This document shows, in pieces, positions 16,569-24,895 of a stretch of DNA of 64,000 nt (position 1 is the first letter of the stretch; each line of letters opens with the position of its first letter). Origin of the DNA: Pseudoalteromonas sp. MM1 (GTDB lineage: Bacteria; Pseudomonadota; Gammaproteobacteria; Enterobacterales; Alteromonadaceae). The notes beneath the pieces are model-generated. The model was not told the DNA's origin, ran no database searches, and was given only the letters and a program-made list of their open reading frames with translations. The stretch is from the NCBI RefSeq assembly GCF_030296835.1, contig NZ_AP027922.1, forward strand, positions 1,550,001 to 1,614,000. The letters run 5' to 3'. The position numbers and the translations under genes were made by a program.

Positions 16569-17598
16569 AATAAAATGTCATCAACGTTTGGATGATTTTG
16601 AACTAAATATTGATTTAACTATAAATCAATTTGATATTTTAGGGGTGTTTGGCCCTTCGGGCTCAGGTAAGTCGAGTTTATTGCAAGCTATAGCGGGTTT
16701 ATCTCACTCGCAAAATGTGTGTATAAATGATCACAACATTACTCATTTAAACCCTGATAAACGCCTTCTTACTTTGCAGTTGCAGTCGTGTCCGTTATTT
16801 CCACATTTAAATGTGATGGGCAATTTATTGTTTACTCACAAGCATTGTAAAAATAAAAGCAACAACCTAACCCCTGAGTTGGTGATTGATTTATTAGCGC
16901 TTAAGCCATTACTAAATCGTGATGTGTCGGGGCTTTCGGGCGGAGAACGTCAGCGCGTAACTTTTGCAAGAACACTGCTAAGTGGGCAATCTGTAATTTT
17001 ACTTGATGAGGCCTTTAGTGCCTTAGATTGGTCAACGCGTTTTACTATGTTGGGGGTAGTGCAACAACTCAATAAATCCCATGGTATTAAATTTATTATT
17101 GTTAGCCACTCTTTAAAAGAGCTGCTTTATTGTAGCGATACATTAATACATATAGCGAAAGGCAACGTGCTCAAGTTTGGGGCAACACAACAAGTGGTGC
17201 AAAGTATTTATACAAATAAGAGCCAAACGCCACTGAGTATACTTAGCTACAGCAAGGCTGAGTTTAATGATGCTTTTGGCCTATACCAGCTTACTCTTAG
17301 CAATAGCTTACAGCACTTATATGTATTGCCTTCGCTTGTAAAACAAAGTCATAAATTAATTATAGAAAGCAGCCAAATTATCTACAGTAAGGCAAAGCCG
17401 GCCAACGAGAGTAGTGCAAACGTACTAACAGGGCTTCTCGAAAATGCTCAGCAGCTCGATGAGCAGTGGTTACTTACTGTAAATGTAGATACGCAATTAC
17501 TGTATTGCGCGGTGTCTAAAAGGCAATGGCAGCAAAGTGCTGTAAGCCTAGGCGAGCAGATTTATTTGACAATAAATAATTTAGAAACGCTAAATTAG
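16561..17598 (+). CDS. modC: Molybdate ABC transporter ATPase ModC
   Basis: ModC drives molybdate import. The 345-residue protein has Walker A GPSGSGKS (31-38), signature LSGGERQR, Walker B VILLDEAFSAL and the switch His in IIVSHS. About 120 C-terminal residues form the regulatory molybdate-binding (TOBE/Mop) region expected of ModC. The start is a GTG with GGAG 9 bp upstream, inside the end of modB. It faces moeB, with 37 bp between the two stops and only a small palindrome (GCTTTTAAAAGC) there. Confidence 0.94.
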   Translation: MLKIKCHQRLDDFELNIDLTINQFDILGVFGPSGSGKSSLLQAIAGLSHSQNVCINDHNITHLNPDKRLLTLQLQSCPLFPHLNVMGNLLFTHKHCKNKSNNLTPELVIDLLALKPLLNRDVSGLSGGERQRVTFARTLLSGQSVILLDEAFSALDWSTRFTMLGVVQQLNKSHGIKFIIVSHSLKELLYCSDTLIHIAKGNVLKFGATQQVVQSIYTNKSQTPLSILSYSKAEFNDAFGLYQLTLSNSLQHLYVLPSLVKQSHKLIIESSQIIYSKAKPANESSANVLTGLLENAQQLDEQWLLTVNVDTQLLYCAVSKRQWQQSAVSLGEQIYLTINNLETLN

Positions 17599-17635
17599 GC
17601 TTTTAAAAGCAGTCATGTATTTACAATGTACTAAA

Positions 17636-18394
17636 TTAAGCGCTGCAAACAGGGCAGTGCTTATTTTTAACAATATTAAAACGGTTAAATTCCATACTTA
17701 AACCATCTACAAGTAATAGCTGCTCGGTGAGTTTACTAGGCAGTCCTGCAATAATTTTAAGGGCTTCAGTTGCTTGAATACTGCCAATAAGGCCTACAAT
17801 AGGGGAGAGCACGCCTGACTCTGAGCAGCTTTGAGTTTGTTCGCCAAAGAGCTGTGACACGCACCCGTAACAATGGCTATTGGGGGCCATTGTAAAACAA
17901 GCAACTTGCCCCTCAAACCTAATAGCAGAGCCAGAAACCAAAGGCGTACTAGTATTATAGCAAGCACTGTTGAGTAAATTACGTGTTGCTAAGTTATCAG
18001 AGCAGTCAATAACAACATCTACTTTGCTAAATAAGTGCTCAAGGTGCGAGCTTTCATCTAAAAACTCATCAATTGTGTGTATTTCTATTTCATTATTTAA
18101 AAGAGTTAATTGCTTTTTTGCACTGTGGGTTTTCAAGAACCCTACATCGCTTGGCTTATAAAGCACTTGCCTTTGCAAGTTAGTTGCTTCAACCACATCG
18201 TTATCTACAAGCGTTAAACGCCCTACGCCCGATGCCGCTAAATACTGCGCAACTGGACAGCCTAATCCACCTAATCCCACTATAAGAACATGACTTTGCC
18301 ATATTTTTTCTTGTCCATCGATATCCAGCTGAGGAAGCATAATATGGCGTGAATAGCGTAATTGCTGCTGATAGGTTAAAGGCGGTTTTTGCAT
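17636..18394 (-). CDS. moeB: Molybdopterin-synthase adenylyltransferase MoeB
   Basis: MoeB (E1-like, ThiF family) adenylates the C-terminal Gly-Gly of MoaD so it can be thiocarboxylated. The 252 residues have the nucleotide-binding GLGGLG (40-45), the DNDVV acidic site and two CxxC-type zinc ligand pairs: CYGC near 170 and CPVC at the C-terminus. There is no rhodanese domain. The short form and the presence of moaD in the same window favour MoeB over ThiF. It is transcribed away from the nitrate transporter gene across a 286-bp region with a strong inverted repeat. Confidence 0.9.
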   Translation of the reverse strand: MQKPPLTYQQQLRYSRHIMLPQLDIDGQEKIWQSHVLIVGLGGLGCPVAQYLAASGVGRLTLVDNDVVEATNLQRQVLYKPSDVGFLKTHSAKKQLTLLNNEIEIHTIDEFLDESSHLEHLFSKVDVVIDCSDNLATRNLLNSACYNTSTPLVSGSAIRFEGQVACFTMAPNSHCYGCVSQLFGEQTQSCSESGVLSPIVGLIGSIQATEALKIIAGLPSKLTEQLLLVDGLSMEFNRFNIVKNKHCPVCSA

Positions 18395-18465
18395 TTATTT
18401 TTTCTCATAATTTTTTTAAACAATACCAATTAGTTAAAAGCTAGAGCAAGTAAAGCTTAAAAATT

Positions 18466-18510
18466 CTTTGCACTGTTTACGCTCATTGCGACTGCTTAAA
18501 TAGTGCAAAG
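18466..18510. promoter_or_regulatory. 14-bp inverted repeat between moeB and the nitrate transporter gene
   Basis: The arms CTTTGCACTGTTTA and TAAATAGTGCAAAG match at 13 of 14 positions across a 17-base spacer. It lies in the divergent promoter region, about 72 bp upstream of the moeB start and 170 bp upstream of the transporter. It could be a dimeric operator or an RNA hairpin. No T tract follows. Confidence 0.55.
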
Positions 18511-18680
18511 CAAAATAAATAATATTTCCAAAAAATCTAAGCCCTTGAAAAACATAACTAATAATTATTGGCTTAGTAATTGCTGAAAGCGGTTAACGTT
18601 AATTTAACAATAGTCGCAGTGTTATTACTACTAAAGTTGTACCCGCTGCTTAAAACAATAATCGTTACAAGGAAAAAATT

Positions 18681-20150
18681 ATGCAACCGAATACTGGGTT
18701 TAATCTCATATCGTTTAGCGGAAAAATGAAAATACTACATTTAAGCTGGATGGTGTTTTTTATCTCTTTTTTTGTATGGTTTAACCATGCGCCATTACTA
18801 GGTGCCATAGCGGGCTCGTTAGGCATAACTATGGCACAGGTAAAAACGCTATTAATTTTAAATGTAGCTTTAACTATTCCCGCGCGTGTTGTTGTAGGCA
18901 TGCTAACAGATAAATTTGGCCCCCGTATTGTTTATGCCGCCTTACTGATTTTATGTAGCATTCCGTGTTTTATGTTTGCAATGGCCAGCACATTTGAACA
19001 AGCCGCTATCGCGCGTTTTGCAATGGGCTTTATTGGTGCGGGCTTTGTAGTGGGCATTCGTATGGTGAGCGAATGGTTTCCGGCTAATGAACTTGGCACA
19101 GCTGAGGGTATTTATGGTGGCTGGGGTAATTTTGGCTCGGCAGCAGCGGCAATGTTACTGCCAGTGTTAGCACTTATGTTTGGTGGTGATGATGGCTGGC
19201 GCTACGCGATTGGATTAACAGGTGTATTAAGTGTAATTTTTGGTGTTATTTGGTATTTAAATGTATCGGACACACCTAAAGGTGGCACGTACTTTAAGCC
19301 TAAAAAAGTCGGCGCAATGGAAGTTACAAGTAAAGGTGACTTTGTATTATTACTAATTATGAAACTGCCTATGTACGGCGCATTAGCGTTACTTACATGG
19401 AAATTATCACCATCGGGTGCAAGTTTACTCTCTGAAAACTTTGTCATTGGCACATATGCATTTTTAGTACTGCTTTACCTTTATGAAGTTTATAAAACTT
19501 ATGACATTAATGGCCATATTTTTAAACAACCCGTGCCAGAATCGCACCGTTACGAGTTTAAGCAAGTTGCTGTGTTAAATATTCTCTACTTTACTACTTT
19601 TGGTTCAGAGCTGGCTGTAGTCTCAATGTTACCGTTATTTTTTAGTGAAGTATTTGGCCTTGATATGGTGTACGCGGGTTTACTTGCATCTGCTTATGCA
19701 TTTATGAACCTAGCCTCGCGCCCTGGTGGTGGTTGGATCTCAGATAGAATGGGCCGCCGTAAAACACTTATTGTACTTACTTCAGGTTTAGCTGTTGGTT
19801 ACTTTGTAATGGGTTTAGTTGATGCTAGCTGGCCACTTTGGCTTGCGGTAGCGGCTGCTATGGCATGTTCGTTCTTTGTACAAGCGGGCGAAGGCGCTGT
19901 TTTTGCTGCTGTGCCACTAATTAAACGCCGTTTAACAGGGCAAATTGCTGGTATGACCGGTGCATACGGTAACGTAGGGGCGGTTGTGTATTTAACGGCG
20001 CTATCATTAGTTGATTATCAAACCTTCTTTATGATTATCGCTGCAAGTGCATTGTTAGGTTTAGCTGCATTATTTTTTATGAAAGAACCAGATGGCCACA
20101 TGACAGAAGTAAACGAAGATGGCTCTGTTGAACTAATCTCAGTTACTTAA
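18681..20150 (+). CDS. narK: NarK/NasA-type nitrate/nitrite transporter (MFS)
   Basis: This inner-membrane major-facilitator protein probably takes up nitrate for assimilation. The 489 residues have about 12 hydrophobic segments. They include the nitrate-porter signature regions GFVGIRM-like ([13 protein letters not shown], about 115-128) and [11 protein letters not shown], and a second-half counterpart [11 protein letters not shown]. The GKFGPR-like MFS loop is MLTDKFGPR. The next gene, a phosphatase-kinase, starts 13 bp later, and nitrate reductase lies downstream. That supports an assimilatory role. An AAGGAAA ribosome-binding site precedes the ATG. Confidence 0.92.
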   Translation: MQPNTGFNLISFSGKMKILHLSWMVFFISFFVWFNHAPLLGAIAGSLGITMAQVKTLLILNVALTIPARVVVGMLTDKFGPRIVYAALLILCSIPCFMFAMASTFEQAAIARFAMGFIGAGFVVGIRMVSEWFPANELGTAEGIYGGWGNFGSAAAAMLLPVLALMFGGDDGWRYAIGLTGVLSVIFGVIWYLNVSDTPKGGTYFKPKKVGAMEVTSKGDFVLLLIMKLPMYGALALLTWKLSPSGASLLSENFVIGTYAFLVLLYLYEVYKTYDINGHIFKQPVPESHRYEFKQVAVLNILYFTTFGSELAVVSMLPLFFSEVFGLDMVYAGLLASAYAFMNLASRPGGGWISDRMGRRKTLIVLTSGLAVGYFVMGLVDASWPLWLAVAAAMACSFFVQAGEGAVFAAVPLIKRRLTGQIAGMTGAYGNVGAVVYLTALSLVDYQTFFMIIAASALLGLAALFFMKEPDGHMTEVNEDGSVELISVT

Positions 20151-20163
20151 GGTAGCGTTTACA

Positions 20164-21903
20164 ATGTTTGATGAAACCCAACATGCTAAAGTGCGCAAAA
20201 ATACGCTGGATGTTTCTTTTGGTGGTCATAGTGCCGCGGGTATAAAAGATGAAAATCAAGATGCGTTTGCTGCTTTAAATACTGAGCACGAACAAAAAGA
20301 AACAAAAGGAGCTGTTGCTTGCCTAGCAGATGGGTGTTCATCGGCAAAAAATGCCAAACAGGCATCGCAGCTTAGTGTTACTCATTTCATAAATGAGTAT
20401 TTAAATACACCCGACAGCTGGGCTGTTAAAAAATCAGTGTCTAAGGTATTGGCGAGTTTAAATCAGTGGTTATATTCGCAATCAAGAAACTATAACTATT
20501 TAGGGCAACGTCAAGCTGATTGGATGACCACCTTTACAGCGCTTATTTTAAAATCGGCTACGGGGTATATATTTCATTTAGGGGATACACGTATTACGCG
20601 TTTACGTGATAATCAAATAGAGGCGATAACGCGCGACCATAAAGTAAATGATACGCTTACTCGTGCTTTAGGCGCTCAGCCACATCAAGAAATTGATGTT
20701 TACGAAGTTGAGTTAAAAGCCGATGATATTTACGTACTTACTTGCGATGGTGTACACGATGTATTGCCTTACAGTGAAATAGTTAACGAAATAAACGCCC
20801 ACAGCAATTTAGAGCTTGCTGCTAAAGCTATAACCTCACGTGCCATAGCACAAGGAAGCGATGATAACGTGAGCTGTTTACTCGTAAAAGTAAACAGTAT
20901 TGCGCAGCAGAATCTAGATGAGCTTTATCAAACGTTAACGCAGCGAAAAATTCCACCCGCGTTAAACGTTGGACAAGTAATTGATGGATACACGGTAATT
21001 CGTAAAATCAACGAAAGTAGCCGATCTCACATTTACTTAGTGCAACAAGCGCCGAATACGCCACCGGTTGTATTAAAGGCACCGTCGGTAAATTTTGAAG
21101 ACGATGTACACTATCTTCAAGGTTTTATACGCGAAGGGTGGGTAGGGCAACGTATTGATCATCCAAATGTTATGAAGGTTTTAAATACGCAGTCGCAAAG
21201 CCGATTTTTATATCATATTTGCGAGTACATGGACGGGCAAACCCTCAGTGATTATAAACACGATGTACCGTATTTAGAAATAGCTAAAGTACGCAGTATT
21301 GTTGAACAAATAGTGCATGCGCTAAGGGCTTTTCAGCGATTAGATATGGTGCACCGTGATTTAAAACTCGATAACATTATGATAGATACACACGGTAAAG
21401 TAACGTTAATCGATTACGGTACCGCAAGTGTTGCTGCTATGGATGAATCGGTTAAGCAAATAGCCGATGAGTGCCCGCAAGGTACGGTAGATTACACGGC
21501 TCCTGAAACACTTATTTCGCTGCATGCTGATTTTAAAAGCGATATGTTTTCGCTTGGGGTGATTGCTTACGAGCTATTGTGCTCAAAGCTGCCTTACAAA
21601 ACATTGCCAATAAATCATACCCCCATTGATTACAGCCATTGGCAATACACAAGTATTCGCAAGTACCGAGCAGATATACCTTTTTGGTTAGATCAGGCTT
21701 TAATGAAAGCACTTGCGCCAAAGCCAGAGCTCAGATACCACGCATTTTCTGAGTTTTTAACAGATATTACTAAACCTAATCCACAATTACAGAGTTCAGC
21801 CAACAAAATTTCAATAATGAAACGCGATCCAGTATTAGTCTGGAAGAGCATTTCGATGTGTTTATTTATCATTTTATTGTGCGTGCTCATAATTAAAAAC
21901 TAA
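20164..21903 (+). CDS. Bifunctional PP2C-type phosphatase / Ser-Thr protein kinase, membrane-anchored
   Basis: The 579 residues fuse two signalling domains. A PP2C phosphatase (about 10-235) shows ADGCSSA with Asp56, HLGDTRI and DDNVSC. A protein kinase (about 265-535) shows Lys305 in VVLKAPS, His397-Arg398-Asp399 in VHRDLKLDN and GTVDYTAPE in the activation segment. The usual DFG is DYG (417-419). A C-terminal transmembrane helix (about 555-575) would leave both domains in the cytoplasm. From memory, a kinase gene also sits beside the nitrate-transport and nitrite-reductase genes of Pseudomonas aeruginosa, so control of nitrate uptake is a fair inference. The substrate is unknown. Confidence 0.88.
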   Translation: MFDETQHAKVRKNTLDVSFGGHSAAGIKDENQDAFAALNTEHEQKETKGAVACLADGCSSAKNAKQASQLSVTHFINEYLNTPDSWAVKKSVSKVLASLNQWLYSQSRNYNYLGQRQADWMTTFTALILKSATGYIFHLGDTRITRLRDNQIEAITRDHKVNDTLTRALGAQPHQEIDVYEVELKADDIYVLTCDGVHDVLPYSEIVNEINAHSNLELAAKAITSRAIAQGSDDNVSCLLVKVNSIAQQNLDELYQTLTQRKIPPALNVGQVIDGYTVIRKINESSRSHIYLVQQAPNTPPVVLKAPSVNFEDDVHYLQGFIREGWVGQRIDHPNVMKVLNTQSQSRFLYHICEYMDGQTLSDYKHDVPYLEIAKVRSIVEQIVHALRAFQRLDMVHRDLKLDNIMIDTHGKVTLIDYGTASVAAMDESVKQIADECPQGTVDYTAPETLISLHADFKSDMFSLGVIAYELLCSKLPYKTLPINHTPIDYSHWQYTSIRKYRADIPFWLDQALMKALAPKPELRYHAFSEFLTDITKPNPQLQSSANKISIMKRDPVLVWKSISMCLFIILLCVLIIKN

Positions 21904-21912
21904 GAGACCAAC

Positions 21913-23121
21913 ATGTTAAATTATAAAAATAACTTACCTATTATTTTAATGATAGGGTGCATTGCTGCGCCTTCAATTAGTGTTGCAGCGCAAACCGACC
22001 TTAATTTTAGACTGCGTTTTGAGAGTGCTGAGCAAGATAACGCATTAAAAGATGCAAGTAGCCTAACGCTGCGCACCCGACTTACGCATAAAACTGACGA
22101 GGTAAATGGTTTTTCTGCATTATTAGAGGTAGAAGATAGCCGAAGCCTGTTAGGTGTAGACGATTACAACAATACCTTGGGCAAAAATACTAATTATTCA
22201 GTCATAGCCGACCCAGAAACCACAGAGGTCGATCAGGCTTTTGTTAAGTACGCTAAAGATGCGTTATCAGTTAAAGTTGGTAGGCAAGTAATAGCGCTTG
22301 ATGGACAACGATTTGTGGGACACGTTGGCTTTAGGCAAGACAGGCAGACCTTTGATGCGGCAACAGTCAATTACACATTTAATGATATTAACTTGCACTA
22401 TAGCTACATAAGCAAGCGCAACCGTATATTTGCCGATAGCAAAGATATTGATTCATCCGATCACCTTATTAATGCAAGCTTTAAAACAAGCGTAGGTAAA
22501 GTGGTTTTATACAGTTACTTACTGAGTAACGACGCAGTAGATGATGACAGCTTAGATACCTATGGTGTTTCATTTAAGGGGAATAAAACACTCAGCGATA
22601 CTAAGGTTTATTATAAAGCAGAATATGCAACGCAATCTGCCTCAACTAACGTGAGTGATTTTGACACCGATTACTATGCGCTTGAAGGCGGTATTGATTT
22701 AGCCGGTTTAGGCATTGAAACTGTTACATTAAAAGCTGGTATTGAGTCACTGGGTTCTGATAATGGCGATTATGGTTTTGCTACGCCGCTTGCCACAATG
22801 CATAAATTTAATGGTTGGGCAGATACATTTTTAGCAACACCTGCACAAGGACTTGATGATATTTATGTAAGTTTAAGTGGTAAAGCCTTTGACGGTAAAT
22901 GGTTAGTGGCGTATCACAACTTTGATGCAAACGACAGCGTCAATGGAGTTGATGATTTAGGCTCAGAGCTAAACGTGCAATACGTTAAGCCTATTAATAA
23001 AACCTATGCCGTTGGCGCTAAATTTGCCGATTATTCTGCAGGCGATAGCGCTGCAGGCGATAGCGCTGCAGGCAAAGTTGACACCCAAAAACTGTGGGTT
23101 TGGGTAAGCGCTAAGTTTTAA
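21913..23121 (+). CDS. Outer-membrane porin, alginate-export (AlgE-like) family, nitrate-linked
   Basis: The 402-residue precursor has a signal peptide (cleavage near residue 26 after Val-Ala-Ala). Its mature barrel begins with the LNFRLRFES pattern of alginate-export-type porins, includes VKVGRQVIALDGQRFVG, and ends in a Phe-terminated strand (WVWVSAKF). It starts 9 bp after the phosphatase-kinase, in the nitrate gene set, so it may be the outer-membrane route for nitrate. That role is inferred. A 15-bp unit coding A-G-D-S-A is tandemly repeated just before the last strand. Confidence 0.75.
   Translation: MLNYKNNLPIILMIGCIAAPSISVAAQTDLNFRLRFESAEQDNALKDASSLTLRTRLTHKTDEVNGFSALLEVEDSRSLLGVDDYNNTLGKNTNYSVIADPETTEVDQAFVKYAKDALSVKVGRQVIALDGQRFVGHVGFRQDRQTFDAATVNYTFNDINLHYSYISKRNRIFADSKDIDSSDHLINASFKTSVGKVVLYSYLLSNDAVDDDSLDTYGVSFKGNKTLSDTKVYYKAEYATQSASTNVSDFDTDYYALEGGIDLAGLGIETVTLKAGIESLGSDNGDYGFATPLATMHKFNGWADTFLATPAQGLDDIYVSLSGKAFDGKWLVAYHNFDANDSVNGVDDLGSELNVQYVKPINKTYAVGAKFADYSAGDSAAGDSAAGKVDTQKLWVWVSAKF
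23038..23073 (+). repeat. In-frame 15-bp tandem repeat in the porin gene
   Basis: GCAGGCGATAGCGCT occurs twice in tandem (23038-23052 and 23053-23067), followed by six more matching bases. It encodes repeated Ala-Gly-Asp-Ser-Ala, probably an extracellular loop or turn before the last barrel strand. It is in frame, so copy-number change would alter loop length only. Confidence 0.9.
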
Positions 23122-23160
23122 GTCTTTAACCTAAACTCTGGTTATGTAATCTAACGCGTT

Positions 23161-23188
23161 ACAAGTTGGTGCAATAGCGCCAGCTTGT
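23161..23188 (+). promoter_or_regulatory. 12-bp hairpin in the leader of the nitrate reductase genes
   Basis: ACAAGTTGGTGC and GCGCCAGCTTGT pair along 12 positions, two of them G-T wobbles, with a 4-base loop. It sits 40 bp after the porin and 160 bp before the reductase gene. It could terminate or process the porin transcript, or act in the leader. There is no T tract, so its role is open. Confidence 0.45.
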
Positions 23189-23347
23189 GGTGCTTTCACC
23201 TCATCTTCACCGCACTAATTTTGTTAAGTCACTGAAAGTTAAGGTTTATATATCTGGCTTGCATATTGCTATAACAAATACATAACAAATTATACGTTTG
23301 AAGTATTAATTTATGCATTGATACTTTAAACAAAACAGGTGAATTTA

Positions 23348-24874
23348 ATGCCAAGCAAGCAGCGTGTTGTCGTCGTCGGAAATGGAATGGTGGGGCATCA
23401 TTTTGTGCAACAGCTAGTATCACAACAAGGTGATAGCAAAAATGTTGATATTACCGTGCTCAGCGGTGAAGACCGCCTCGCTTATGACCGTGTTCAGCTT
23501 TCATCATTTTTTAAAGGTAAAACCGAAGACGATTTAGCTCTTACTTGCAGTAAAACCTATCAAGATTGGCAAGTGTGTTTTCATACCCATTCAAAAGTGG
23601 TTGATATAAACCGTGAAGCAAAAACGGTTACTACCTCTAAAGGCAAAACATTTGCGTACGATAAGTTAATACTGGCAACGGGGTCATTTGCATTTGTGCC
23701 ACCGATTCCAGGTAAAGATCGTGAGCATTGCCTAGTTTACAGAACCATTAACGATTTACACGCCATAAAAAAATCAGCACATGCCAGCAAAGTGGGTGTG
23801 GTAATTGGTGGCGGTTTATTAGGGCTAGAAGCAGCAAATGCACTAAAGCAGCTTGGCTTGCAAACCCATGTAATAGAATTTGCGCCACAACTTATGGGGG
23901 TTCAAATAGACGCTGCTGGTGGGCGGTTACTGAAAAATAAAATTACTGAGCTCGGCGTTACCGTTCATACCTCGGTGGCGACAGAGCAAATTATTGAGGG
24001 TGAAAGCAGCCGCTATAAAATGTGCTTTAAGGGGGGGCAAAGCCTAGAAACCGATATGATTGTTTTTTCGGCCGGTATTCGCCCCTATGATAATTTAGCC
24101 CGCGAGTTTAATTTAGAAATAGGTGAGCGCGGCGGCATTGTTATTAATAACCATTGCCAAACGAGTGATAAAAACATATACGCCATAGGCGAGTGCGCCC
24201 TTTGGAATAACTTTATTTTTGGCCTTGTAGCACCGGGCTACGCTATGGCAAAAGTAGCGGCGGGGCATGTTTTAAAACAGCTTTCTTCGAGTGCAGCTTC
24301 AAACACACCTTTAAGCAACTATTCAAACAGCACGGATGAATTTAGCGGCGCGGATATGAGCACCAAGCTTAAATTAATGGGTGTTGAAGTGGGCTCAATT
24401 GGTGATGCCCACGCACGCACTGAAGGCGCAGTTAGCTATTATTTTGAAGATCAGCCAAACGGTATTTACAAAAAAGTAGTCACTAATGAGCAAGGCAACA
24501 AACTTATAGGTGCTGTGCTGGTTGGCGATACCAGCGAATACGATAACTTATTGCAGTACCACTTAAATAGTATAGAGCTTAGTGTGCCTGCAGAGTCGTT
24601 AATAATGCCGCTTGCAGGTGAAACGGGTGAACTAAGCGCTGATGATTTACCAAGCGATGCCATTATTTGTGCATGCCACAAAGTTACAAAACACACCATT
24701 GAGCAAGCTGTAATACAAGGCTGTAGCGATTTAAACAAGGTGCAACAAGCTACTAAAGCAAGTACAGGCTGTGGAGGCTGTGAAAAATTAGTGCAAAGCG
24801 TTATTAGTCGTGCACTTAATAATAAAATTGCCACCCTTATCCCTGTTGATGAACCTGTATCACAGAGCGCTTAA
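23348..24874 (+). CDS. NAD(P)H-dependent electron-transfer subunit of assimilatory nitrate reductase (NasC/NirB-N type)
   Basis: This roughly 508-residue flavoprotein passes electrons from NAD(P)H towards nitrate reductase. It has an FAD Rossmann motif GNGMVG (11-16), a second NAD(P)-binding GGGLLG (about 155), and a C-terminal BFD-like [2Fe-2S] domain with Cys441, 443, 475 and 478. The siroheme part of full-length NirB is missing. The closest described equivalents are Klebsiella NasC and Bacillus NasB, and conflicting naming is why no symbol is given. The ATG at 23348, with AGGTGA upstream, is preferred over the GTG at 23339. It is followed after 21 bp by nasA. Confidence 0.85.
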   Translation: MPSKQRVVVVGNGMVGHHFVQQLVSQQGDSKNVDITVLSGEDRLAYDRVQLSSFFKGKTEDDLALTCSKTYQDWQVCFHTHSKVVDINREAKTVTTSKGKTFAYDKLILATGSFAFVPPIPGKDREHCLVYRTINDLHAIKKSAHASKVGVVIGGGLLGLEAANALKQLGLQTHVIEFAPQLMGVQIDAAGGRLLKNKITELGVTVHTSVATEQIIEGESSRYKMCFKGGQSLETDMIVFSAGIRPYDNLAREFNLEIGERGGIVINNHCQTSDKNIYAIGECALWNNFIFGLVAPGYAMAKVAAGHVLKQLSSSAASNTPLSNYSNSTDEFSGADMSTKLKLMGVEVGSIGDAHARTEGAVSYYFEDQPNGIYKKVVTNEQGNKLIGAVLVGDTSEYDNLLQYHLNSIELSVPAESLIMPLAGETGELSADDLPSDAIICACHKVTKHTIEQAVIQGCSDLNKVQQATKASTGCGGCEKLVQSVISRALNNKIATLIPVDEPVSQSA

Positions 24875-24895
24875 CGCCAACAATAAGAGAGTAGT

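Noticed and set aside
23339..23347. GTG start of the nitrate reductase flavoprotein
   Set aside because: It lies within the AGGTGA ribosome-binding site of the ATG at 23348, which gives the usual N-terminus.
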